Shown here: positions 48,323 through 59,900 of the stretch, piece by piece | Position numbering within the stretch: the first letter of the stretch is position 1 | Layout: each line of letters begins with the position of its first letter | Source: Ephydatia muelleri | Taxonomy: Eukaryota; Porifera; Demospongiae; Spongillida; Spongillidae | Length of the DNA: 64,000 nucleotides | Reading direction: 5' to 3' | Assembly (NCBI GenBank): GCA_013339895.1 | Contig: JABACO010000005.1 | Location: 1,228,883 to 1,292,882 of the forward strand | Translations under genes and position numbers: made by a program | The notes under the pieces: generated by a model | What the model saw: only the letters and a program-made list of their open reading frames with translations | Database searches by the model: none | Told to the model about the DNA's origin: nothing

Positions 48323-51300
48323 ATGGATTTCAATCACAACAGCACTCCCTCTGAATCAAAGGGGACAGCTCCCAATGATAACTACACTTGTACCTGCCCA
48401 TCTATCCGCAGAGACCACCAAATGGGCCTCAATGATCAAATGGAATTCTTACAGGAAACTGGTGAGATGATAGTGATCCCTAATCAAATAGTGCCCTTTG
48501 ATTCCAACAAATATATTTTCAATGACAATATTACTACCTTTGAATCCAAGAATGATAATGTCACTTCTATTGAATCTAAAGAAACTAAATCCACAGAAAC
48601 TGCTTCCAATGATATCACTTTCACCAAATCCAAGGTAAGTGCTTCCAATGATAGCAACACTTCATCTGAATCCAAGGAAACTGCTTCCAATGATGTCATC
48701 ACTTTCCCTGAATCCAAGAAAACTGCTTCCAACGATGACATAACTTTCACTGAATCCAAGGAGACTGCTTCCAATGAAAGCAACACTTCCACTGAATCCA
48801 AGGAAACTGCTTCTAATGACATCATCACTTTAACAGAATCTAAGAAGACTGCTTCTAATGATGTCATCACTTTCACTGAATCCAAGGAAACCGCTTCTAA
48901 TGATGTCATCACTTTCACTGAATCCAAGGAAACTGCTTCCAATGATGACATCACATCCACTGAACCCAAGGAAACTGCTTCCAATAATGTCATCACTTCC
49001 ACTGAATCCAAGAAAACTGCTTCCACTGAATCCAAGGAAACTGCTTCAAATGATAGCAGCACTTTCACTGAATCCAATGAAACTGCTTCCAAAGATGGCA
49101 ACACTTCTGCTGAACCCAACGAAACTGCTTCCAATGATAACGACACTTCCATTGAATCCAAAGCAAGTAATTCCAATGATGACATCACTTTTACTAAATC
49201 CAAGGTGATGACTTCAAATGATAGCAACACTTCCACTGAGTCCAAGGAAACTGCTTTCAACGATGTTATTGCTTCTACTGAATCCAAGGAAACTGCTTCC
49301 AATGATGTCATCACTTCCACTGAGTCCAAGGAAACTGCTTCCCATGTAGACAACACTTGTACTGAATCCAAGGAAACTGCTTCCAATGATGTCATCATTT
49401 TCACTGAATCCAAGGGAACCGCTTCTAATGATGTCATCACTTTCACAGAAACTGCTTCCAATGATATCACTTTCACCAAATCCAAGGAAACTGCCTCCAA
49501 TGATGACATCACTTTCACTGAATCCAATGAAACTGCTTCCAAAGATGGCAACACTTCCACAGAATCCAAGGAAATTGCTTCCAATGTTGTCATCACTTCC
49601 ACTGAATCCAAGGAAACTGCTTCCCATGTAGACAACACTTCCACTGAATCCAAGGAAACTGCTTCAAATGATAGCAACTCTTTCACTGAATCCAATGAAA
49701 TTGCTTCCAAAGATAGCAACACTTCCACTGAATCCAAGGAAACTGCTACCAATGATGTCATCACTTTCACTGAATCCAAGGAAGCCTCTTCTAATGATGT
49801 CATCACTTTCACTAAATCCACAGAAACTGCTTCAAATGATATCACTTCCACCAAATCCAAGGTAAGTGCTTCCAATGATAGCAACACTTCATCTGAATCC
49901 AGGGCAACTGCTTCCAATGATGACATCACTTTCACTGAATCCAAGGAGACTGCTTCCAATGAAAGCAACACTTCCGCTGAATCCAAGGAAACTGCTTCTA
50001 ATGATGTCATCACTTTCACTGAATCCAAGGAAACCGCTTCTAATGATGTCATCACTTTCACTGAATCCAAGGAAACCGCTTCTAATGATGTCATCACTTT
50101 CACTGAATCCAAGGAGACTGCTTCCAATAATGACATCACATCCACTGAACCCAAGGAAACTGCTTCCAATGATGTCATCAATTCCAATGAATCCAAGGAA
50201 ACTGCTTCCACTGAATCCAAGGAAACTGCTTCAAATGATAGCAACAGTTTCACTGAATCCAATGAAACTGCTTCCAATGATGACATCACATCCACTGAAC
50301 CCAAGGAAACTGCTTCCAATGATGACATCACTTTCACTGAATCCAAGGAGACTGCTTCCAATGAAAGCAACACTTCCGCTGAATCCAAGGAAACTGCTTC
50401 TAATGATGTCATCACTTTCACTGAATCCAAGGTCCTAACTGCTTCCAATGATGTCATCACTTTCACTGAATCCAAGGAAACCGCTTCTAATGATGTCATC
50501 ACTTTCACTGAATCCAAGGAGACTGCTTCCAATAATGACATCACATCCACTGAACCCAAGGAAACTGCTTCCAATGATGTCATCAATTCCAATGAATCCA
50601 AGGAAACTGCTTCCACTGAATCCAAGGAAACTGCTTCAAATGATAGCAACAGTTTCACTGAATCCAATGAAACTGCTTCCAATGATGACATCACATCCAC
50701 TGAACCCAAGGAAACTGCTTCCAATGATGTCATCACTTCCAATGAATCCAAGGAAACTGCTTTCACTGAATCCAAGGAAACTGCTTCAAATGATAGCAAC
50801 ACTTTCACTGAATCCAATGAAACTGCTTCCAAAGATAGCAACACTTTTGCAGAATCCAAGCAAACTGCTTCTAATGATGTCATCACTTTCACTGAATCCA
50901 AGGAAACCGCTTCTAATGATGTCATCACTTTCACTGAATCCATAGAAACTGCTGCCAATGATGACATCACATCCACTGAACCCAAGGAAACTGCTTTCAA
51001 TGATGACATCGCATCCACTGAACCCAAGGAAACTGCTTCCAATGATGACATCACATCCACTGAACCCAAGGAAACTGCTTCCAATGATGTCATCCCTTCC
51101 ACTGAATCCAAGGAAACTGTATCCACTAAATCTAAGGAAACTGCTTCACATGATAGCAACACATTCACTGAATCCAATGAAACTGCTTCCAAAGATAGCA
51201 ACACTTCCACTGAATCCATGGAAACTGCTTCCAATGATGTCATCACTTCCACTGAATCCGAGGAAACTGCTTCTTATGTAGACAACACTTCCACTGAATC

Positions 51301-54300
51301 CAAGGAAACTGCTTCAAATGATAGCAACACTTTCACTGAATCCAATGAAACTGCTTCCAAAGATAGCAACACTTCCACTGAATCCAAGGAAACTGCTTCC
51401 AATGATGACATCACTTCCCTGAATCCAAGGAAACTGCTTCCAATGATGACAAAACTTCCACGAAATGCAACAAAGCGGCATCAAATGATAACAATACTTT
51501 CATTGAATCAGCTTTGAATTGGAACTCCCACACCTCTAACAAAGCTATTATTTATCGTGAGACCAGCAAACATGAGAAAGTGCCCACTACAAATCACATT
51601 GTCCAAGGAATTAAAAAAATCGCCTTTGTCAAATAGTGAAACAGGACTAAAAGCAGACATGTGTAACGATAGAACTCGATCACAGGCTGAAGCTAGTATA
51701 ACAGAAAGACTGCACAGCCAAAATAAGATATTGGAGACACACAAACGAGCAATATCAAGCCGACAAAAGTATGTAATTGCTTGTTAGATAAGATGTATCA
51801 GTATGTTTTATTCCGTTGCTCCTATTTTAGAAAATAGTTGAAGTGAAGCCCATAATTCCTCGTGGGCTTATCAACGTTGGCAATACTTGCTACATGAATT
51901 CAGCTCTTCAGTGCTTGAGTTGCGCAGATAATTATGGACTCTGCTTCAACACCGGTTAGTGATGCAATGATTTGAATTAAGAAGAAGGTTTAGTTGTAGC
52001 ACAAAACAATTTTGGCCCTTGATTTTGGATGTATCTTGTAATCTCATGCAATAATGAGTACAAAGATGGGTGGAATATAGTCAAACTGGTATTCTTTTTA
52101 ACCAATGATTGTGCGATTTCTATGTTTTGTGGTCTTTGAGGAGTACTTGACAATGAAGAATGTCTTGTTCAACACATTTTGCTGACCAGGTTTATTATTT
52201 CTCATGCTTCACATACATGTACCTATCCACTACACCTGCTCCATCACACCCACATCCCTGACCTACTCTTGTCTGCACTTTTCACCTCTTTTTCTGCAGA
52301 CTCAACCAGATGCTTTGCACACACTCTGGCTGTCCTGCTGCAGCAGATCAAGAGTGGACCAGGCAAGGCTCTACGACCAGATCAGATCAAGGTTGATGAA
52401 GTGCATGGTGCAATTTCATAATAGGGATAGCTAAACATAATTACATATTGTTTGGTATGAATACATGCTGTATTTCGAACCATTGAGCCCAAGTCTTTTG
52501 TATTCCTATTCTATCTTATTGAAAATACTTTTGTCTTTGTCAACGTTAGAGCCACAGCCTGTTCATATCTTACATGTATGCAAATTATAAATAACCAGTT
52601 ACTAATCATAAGTTCCACTAGACAGCATTTGTTTAAAATACTTTTCACTGTCTACTAGGCAAGTCAGGTCTGATGCTCTGCATGGCCCCATACCGTCTTG
52701 ATAGCAAGGGCACTTGGGTTAGATATCCATTTTGCATTTACTAACTATGTCTCATCTCTCTCAACAAGGGTATTCATGCTTAGGAGCCACTACACCATAG
52801 ATTTTAATTATTGCAATAGTTAGAAAAATCCATTTAGATTTGATCAGCTTTATTCTGCAAAGACTGATTTATAGTTACTTGTTTATTAATTTAATTGGAG
52901 TAGAAAGAATGGTGAATCTTTACTGATAAAGTGGCAGACACACTCTTCACTAGGACAGAATGCATAGCTAGCTCATTTGTGCGCAGTTACAACCTTATGT
53001 CCATTTTCATAACATAATATATATTTCATGCCGTATACATTTGATCTTTTGTGAAGTCAGCAGACTGCAAATAATTAAGCCAACTTGTTTAGCCCTCTTT
53101 AACATATGTTGTTTCCTGTTTTGACAGGCAGAAATAGGAAAACATTCCTCGCTGTTTGCTGGGTTTTCCCAACAAGACTCACAGGAGTGTTTGACTGCTA
53201 TCCTTGAGAGGTCCCACGATGATATGAAGTATACACCAATCTCAAATGATACAGATACGGTAATGTTGTTCGATTATGCTTTATAATAAAGTGTATGACA
53301 GCACACAGCAGTTCAAAAATTGTGTAATGTTTAGAGTTTCATTTATGAGAAATTAGAGGTCAGAGATCAAAAGATAGGGAGAGAATTACCTCAACACAAT
53401 GGAAGAGTTGGTTTATTCTTTGCATGCACATTTGCTAACAAGACATTTAATAAGCTTCCAGAATGTACAGTAGGCAACAATACATGATGTGGGACAAATC
53501 TTCTCCATTGCTTGCTCCCATCCTTTCATACTCTGCTACCTTTCCAATCCATAGATGGAACAAAGCTGGAACACCTATCTACTCAGCAATGGCTTCTCCA
53601 ATGTGGTTAAGTGGTTTCAGGGAGAACTTCAGTCCACTATGCAATGTTCAAACAAAGATTGTGAACACGTAGGTGTTGTGTGCTTATTGATTCTATTAAG
53701 AAAACACTGAAAAAAATACATATGTAGGAAATACACAAAAATGATCCATTCATGTTCTTGCCTGTCTCTATTCCAAGTAATAGTCAAAGCAAGAGGGTAG
53801 GTTCTCCTCATTAAACTGTGGCACAATGGTGAACTATATTTTATTGTGTAAGGTTCGACTACAAGACTGTCTTGATGCATATGTTGCAGTGGAGAGCATT
53901 TCTGATTGGTTAGCTAATTAAATTTATTGATCTACATAATGACTCAATCGTTCATAGGCCTTGCCCAAAATGTGAACAGAAAGTGGATGTCAAGAGATGT
54001 GTAAAAATTAAGAAGCCACCAAACACCCTGATGGTCTACCTGAAACGATTCAGTTTCAACTGGTAGATATCACACATACACACACATGCACACACACGTG
54101 CACACACATGCGCACACATGCACACACATGCAAACACACATCACACACTTGCATGCTGCACACAATTGCATACGTACACTTGTAATGTTGGCATATAAAC
54201 AAGTGCACGTGCCTAAGCTGCACAACACAATCCAAGTACTGTGACATCTAGCTACCTATTCATGGAAGAAGTGTTGTCTGGAAGCGACATTATATTTCGA

Positions 54301-55381
54301 TATTTCGCTTTAATAATATGACACATGTACACATATTACATTTCTTGCTGTATGCAGTATTTGACTTTATTTTTAACTTAAGGTATGGACAGCGATACAA
54401 AGTGGACACACGTGTGGACTTTCCTTTGATGTGAGTTTTTAAAAAGTAGTTTAATAAATCTTTGATGACAGCTTGCAATGCCGTAAAATAGGCTAAACCT
54501 GTCAGCGTATGTCTGTTGCAAACAGCCAGACCATTTCTATGACTTGATTGGGGTCATAAATCATTTTGGATCCATCAATGGTGGCCACTGTAAGCAGGAA
54601 TAAATAATCATAATTATTTGCTTCATAATTTCATAATAGTTTGGTCTTGCCCAGACACAGCAAAATGTAGGTATGACAAGAGCTGGTTTGACATCAGTGA
54701 TGGATCGGTTGATAGCAGTAAAAATGAAAGCGCGAGTACAATGGTAAGTGCAGTTGAAATAAGATTGAAGTTTATTATTTTATTTATGTAAAGCAGTACG
54801 GTTCTGCGTATGTGCTTGTTTACCAAAGGGTCCAATTCAGAAGCCAAGTTAGGTATGGAAACGAGCAACATCAAATTGCAGATAATCATGATGTTGCTTG
54901 TCTATTGTGTGATGTAGAGCTGACGTCCATCACAGTGCAATAAGTGAGGCACTTAATATGGTGGATGCATTCAACACCATGCTTAAATCAATGGAAGAGA
55001 GGTATGAAAGTGCAATGACTTGCTTGACTTTACTGATTTCATAACATTTGTACTATCCTCTCCTATCTATCAACAGTTTCACTGAGGTTTGTAGGCTTTA
55101 CTACAATGCATTGATGTGGGTTTGCTTGTCTCTTACCTATTATCAGCTGGTGGCTCCTGACAGGGTACCATCTGGGTACGAGGGGAAGGACTCAAGTCGC
55201 AGGTAAGCTACCTTCTTGCTGGTTTGAACATTTTGCAGTCTTTGTTTCTTGATGGCAGCATGATGTACTCTGAGGAACAAATGTTTTAGGAAAATTCATG
55301 TAAGGAATTCTATTCACTTGCTTTTCTTTAATTTTTATTTTTTTCAGAAATAGCAATATCATTCATGGAAACAAAAAGTAG
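48323..55381 (+). CDS. USP-C, ubiquitin-specific protease with long N-terminal repeat region
   Basis: Fifteen exons. Exon 1 (48323 to 51768 or 51782) codes an N-terminus, about 66 repeats of 14 residues (NDVITFTESKETAS) and a basic stretch. Then 51831-51954 (GLINVGNTCYMNSALQCLS; catalytic Cys), 52300-52391, 53128-53259 (GFSQQDSQECLTAILE), 53555-53668 (VVKWFQGELQSTMQC), 53728-53796 (DPFMFLPVSIP), 53853-53908, 53958-54062 (CPKCEQKV; LMVYLKRFSF), 54383-54430 (VDTRVDFPL), 54492-54589 (YDLIGVINHFGSINGGH; catalytic His), 54655-54743 (SWFDISDGSV), 54918-55001, a 10 nt microexon 55077-55086, 55147-55202 and 55348-55381 with TAG. Nearly all phases fit. Two one-base frame changes in exon 1 (near 51417 and in the A7 run near 51612) cancel each other. 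The phase at 54743/54918 and the exon 1 donor are unsettled. Closest in layout to USP4/8/15-type enzymes. It is the only USP here that looks complete. Confidence 0.85.
48590..51430 (+). repeat. 42 bp coding minisatellite of USP-C
   Basis: About 66 units of 42 bp encoding 14-residue repeats around TESKETASND. Longer blocks of about 400 bp are duplicated within it (49919 and 50321). Because the unit is divisible by three, other frames stay open too, including a 922-codon antisense frame. Confidence 0.93.
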
Positions 55382-55539
55382 ACATTCTAAAACAATGTTT
55401 TGAAAAGTAGCATGTATGTATGAAGTGAAATCATATTTTCCCAAATTTACAGCAAACAATTGAGGGTTGCATGTTTTGGGCACAGACCTTACATTTGTAA
55501 GACGTTATCTAGCTGGACCTAACCCTAACCCTTAAAAAT

Positions 55540-55920
55540 GGGAGTGATGCTATCTCACGCCATAATGCACTAAGGGACACTTCAGTGCACTTTCTCCACT
55601 GTGCCCATGCTTCTGTACAAGTAGAAGCCAGTGCTGGGCTTGTTCCGGACCATTCACAGTCGAGACCCACTCATGCCCTGGTCCAGAATTAGGATCATGG
55701 AAGCCCATTACTCTGGACATCTCTGTTGTCTCAACTGCTGAATTTTTCATCTTTAGCTGAAGTGAGAGCAATGGTTGGTGCAGTCCTAGAGACAACAGAG
55801 AGCAGGACACACCAGGCCAATGATGCAAAGTGCTCAGCTCTAGTAGTCGACTCCTATAGGGCATGGGGCAAAGAGGATTCAATATGTTTGCTTGAGGCAT
55901 ATCTAAACTAGTGATTCCCA
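55540..55920 (+). mobile_element. LINE 3'-end fragment 5
   Basis: Plus strand reads ISRHNALRD, VQVEASAGLVPDHSQSRPT, then after a frame change THQANDAKCSALVVDSYRAW. These match GGD..HNRLRD, RPADV and ANDAKC..ETYGAW of the other fragments. Strongly decayed and only 160 bp past the end of USP-C. Confidence 0.62.
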
Positions 55921-56922
55921 GCTCACTAACCGGGTTGCAGGTGTCGTTCAACTTCTTTTCCACCTCATACATTTACTTGATCTGAGCAAATGCTAGAGCT
56001 AGAACTGCAGATGGATGAACATACACGTATTATTATTGATGTATTGTGTGTTCAGGGAGTATTTCTCTAGTTTGGCATCAATGATTGCCATCATTGTTTA
56101 ACATTAAGATCTCAAGCCCCCTTTGAACTTTATAGATTAACAATGCATACACTGTAGTGAGGGCCAGTGGGTTCGTATAATGAATATAATATCAAAACTA
56201 ACAATCAAAAATAAAATATTATTTTTACGAAGGGTAATTCCCTGGTAACTAACCTTACATCAAAGAACTGAAACCTTTTCTGATAAGTTTAGAAGTCATA
56301 AATAGTCGAGACGTGTTGCTAAAATTAGAACGAGGGAGGTCGTACTACCCAGTAAGTTGCATACCCATGTGTTCATTAAGGTTAGAGCAGCGATAAGCTG
56401 AAAAGAAAAAAAAAAGAAAAGAAATATGGCGTGTATCTTTCACTATAGAAGCCGCCAGACACTTCAATATTTGATCAGAACTCGGTCATCGCCAGCAGAA
56501 CTAGAATTACTTAAAGGCCGTACGTCCTAATCTTATATCTTATGTTACGTGCTTCTTTATTTAAATGTGGGATTTCGCGCGCGCGCGTGTATTGTGACAG
56601 TATGGTCTGTAGCAGCTAGCAGTGTATGTGTGTACGTGTGTGTTTGAGCCGGTATAGACGAGTGGCGTCATTAAATAATGGCCAGCAAACGGGTCTGGTT
56701 GGTAACCCCTTCCATGTCAATCCACGTGGAAAACCCAGACTTAATACACAAACGCAATCGCGATCGCGCCCTGCTTCATTAATTCTCATTTAATGGGCTA
56801 CTGTGTTAAGTAATGTAACAATTTAATTGGTCCACGTGACTTGCCGTTTGTTTTCTACACATGTAATGGATGAGATGGCAGTTCCTAATTGTGTTACGTA
56901 ATTAATTCATACAGAATAGGCA
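55921..56922. promoter_or_regulatory. 1 kb 5' flank of the coiled-coil gene
   Basis: No coding region recognised. It holds a CG-alternating run GCGCGCGCGCG near 56577-56588 and CACGTG-type E boxes (56724, 56834), unlike the AT-rich surroundings, which would fit a promoter. Confidence 0.35.
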
Positions 56923-59900
56923 ATGGATCAGACTCCATCACGTGATGAGCTTGATGATGAACAAATGGCAGTAGATGAAAACAAGTGGGTTGCACATTGC
57001 ATGGTTGATTTTAATGATCAGATTAACATTATGCAGTTCTCAAGAGCCTCAGGCTGGCAGCACACAGTGTCCAGTGAGTTATAGATTTAAATTTAGTCAC
57101 CTTATTCAATATTGTGCTGCGTTTAGTGATAGTATTAAAATTGAAAAGCACCCCTGTGGCAGTGGTAACTATGTAGGGATGTGGCCACACCAATTCAAAA
57201 TATTGCTTCATATGAGGCCAAATTAATGTCTGATGTACATTACATGTATGCTGTGCTGTTCACATTTAAATGATCATCTGTATTGTCACAGAAGTCACCA
57301 ACACCCTATAGGAAAGAATCTTCTTGTACTTAACACCAACTATATGATGTGTGCACCATCATGTTACCTCACCAGGTGCATATGGTGCTTCAATGTCTTT
57401 GCATTACATATGGGCCTTGAAACAAACTGTGTGTGGTCCAAGAACAGTGTTTGCATGCCACGTCTCATATAAAATACGAATGCTACTTTACTAGCTAAAG
57501 CATCAGTCATCCAGCGTGGAAATAATTGTGTAAAATCTTGATTTTTCATGGTTATGGTGACTCGTATTAATTCTAATGGTGATTACCACTACTTTGATAC
57601 ACTGCAATTTTCTGCATATTTCCACGGGGATAAGCTGAAGTAAAATTTTCTTGCATCTTTGAATGAACCTGAAATCATTAACTTATTTTGTGTCCAGCTA
57701 AAGTCTTTTAGCAATTTAGGATGATGTAGAAATTGTTGTAAAGCTGCTCCACTTATCACATCTTCTCAAAGGGTTGTAAGACGCTCCAGGAGGAAGTGCA
57801 CACACTGAAGACTGAACTAAACCAGTTCACAAGTGAAAAGTTAATAAGTGATAAAGAACTTGTGGATGTCAGAAGCCAACTAGCTGCAGCTTTAAAGGTA
57901 TTGTGCATTTTGACAGCATTATTACTTCCATGCTCTGCATTTACTCTCTCACTCTCCACTCTCCATCTCTCTTTTTCTCTCTGTTACCTTTTTTCTCTCT
58001 CTCATTTACGTTTATGAGATACAAGATATTTATAATATAACTATAATAATATTATTATTATTATATTATGTATGTATGTATGTATGTATGTATGTATGAT
58101 AATAACACCTATAACTACATTAATATTTAGCGGTCCCATTATATTATTAACTTGCTACTAGTAGTTTAGTTGTACTTAGTGTATGTGTATGAATTATCTG
58201 TGTAATTATTATTAATAAATGAGTGCAGACTAAAAATAAATAAATAAATATATATATGGGACAGTTTCCGAGAAAACTTCCTATGTTTTATAACATTATA
58301 AAATAATCGAGTTATAACGTTTGAATCGCTATAAAGTCCGAACGGTAAAGGCTATCGACTTCCTATTTTCATGACTTCATACTACACCATTTCTCTATGG
58401 TGAAATACATTTTGGTATCTTGCACTTGCTCCGTGCCAGCATTGCAACGTTCTATACCCCACCTGGTTCAAACCCAACATAACTTTCTGTAGGAGTAATC
58501 AAATCGCTTCAAATTCGGTTTGTAGATAGAGAGGTCCTATACCTATCTACCTATTCTGTTCGTTAATTTTTATGCCATCCGTTACGGAGATACAGTTGAA
58601 CAAACTACGTGCACTTTTTCCCGCTCGATTCGCGCCAATGATTTGGGCAAATCGCGTCCCGCTCAATGTATGGGAGGCGGTGATTATATCACTGGCGCGT
58701 ATCGAGCGGGAAAAAGTGCACATAGTTTGATCAACTGTATCTCCGTAACGGATAGTATAAAAATTAACGAACAGAACAAATAGATAGGTATAGGACCTCA
58801 CTATCTACAAACCGAATTTGAAGCAATTTGATTACTCCTACAGAAAGTTATGTTGGGTTTGAACCAGGTGGGGTATCAAACGTTGCAATGCTGGTATGGA
58901 GCAAGTGCAAGACACCAAAATGTACTTCACCATAGAGCAATGGTGTAGTATGAAGTGTTGAAAATAGGAAGCCTATAACCTTTACCGTTCGGACTATATA
59001 GCGATTCAAACGTTATAACACAATTATTTTATATTGCTATAAAACATAGGAAGTTTTCTCGGAAACTGTCCCATATAATAATAATAATAATAGTTATAGT
59101 GTTTGTGTTATTATATGTATAAACAATGAGAATGTGCATACATGTACATACAAAGCCTTAATAAGTAAAGTCAGTGGGGTTTGCACGTGCAAGGAGAGCT
59201 CTTGCATTGCAGCAGACAAGTGTTAAGTTAATCTTTTATCGGGACCTGCGGCAGCAAGGTTCCATATAGGAATGATTGAGGATTGAAGGAAAACGTAACT
59301 CGCGTCTATAGGGACAACGGAGAAACGGATTGCTTATCTGTTTGTCGCAATCAAACGACAACACTAACATCCATGGTTTGACTTTGGTTCCATGTCACAA
59401 AATGGTGCGCTTCTAGAAAAAGAATGCTCGAATTGTTCCTCATCCCCAGTCCAAATAATCATAGTCATAGTCGTCGTCATCGTCTTCGTTCTGTCATGTA
59501 TAACTCGAGCTATGAACGGATTTGAATAACAGCAATAGTATCAATCGCTTCAGAATATACCCACAGGGTGCCTTTAGCTAAGGGTCAGGTAAAAGTAAAA
59601 CACATCGAGGAAGAACTACCTTATTTGGATTTCTGCTATTACCACCAATGACATCAGTTAATTTCAGAATTGGGCAGTATACATATGCCAATATAATATC
59701 AAAAATATCAGTGATATAATTGATATTAATAATGTTTAGACAGTGTAAAGGAAGAGAACAAGGCTAAATCCTGAGCCTGCTATCAAGTGAAAAGAAGACC
59801 TCTGTATGCAACAGCTACAAGGCTGATTCCAAAAAGAAGGGTTCTGTACTTGACAGCTACAATGCAGATATTGAATCTAAGCGATCTGCTAGAAGGCAGT

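Noticed and set aside
48858-51281. LNPRKLLPMM repeat proteins in the other plus frame
   Set aside because: Shadow of the 42 bp repeat; the frame joined to the USP exons is the Ser/Thr/Glu-rich one.
57287-57330. Extra exon of the coiled-coil gene (KSPTPYRKESS)
   Set aside because: An acceptor is present but the only near donor leaves a phase that does not fit the next exon; skipping it joins 57073 to 57772 in frame.
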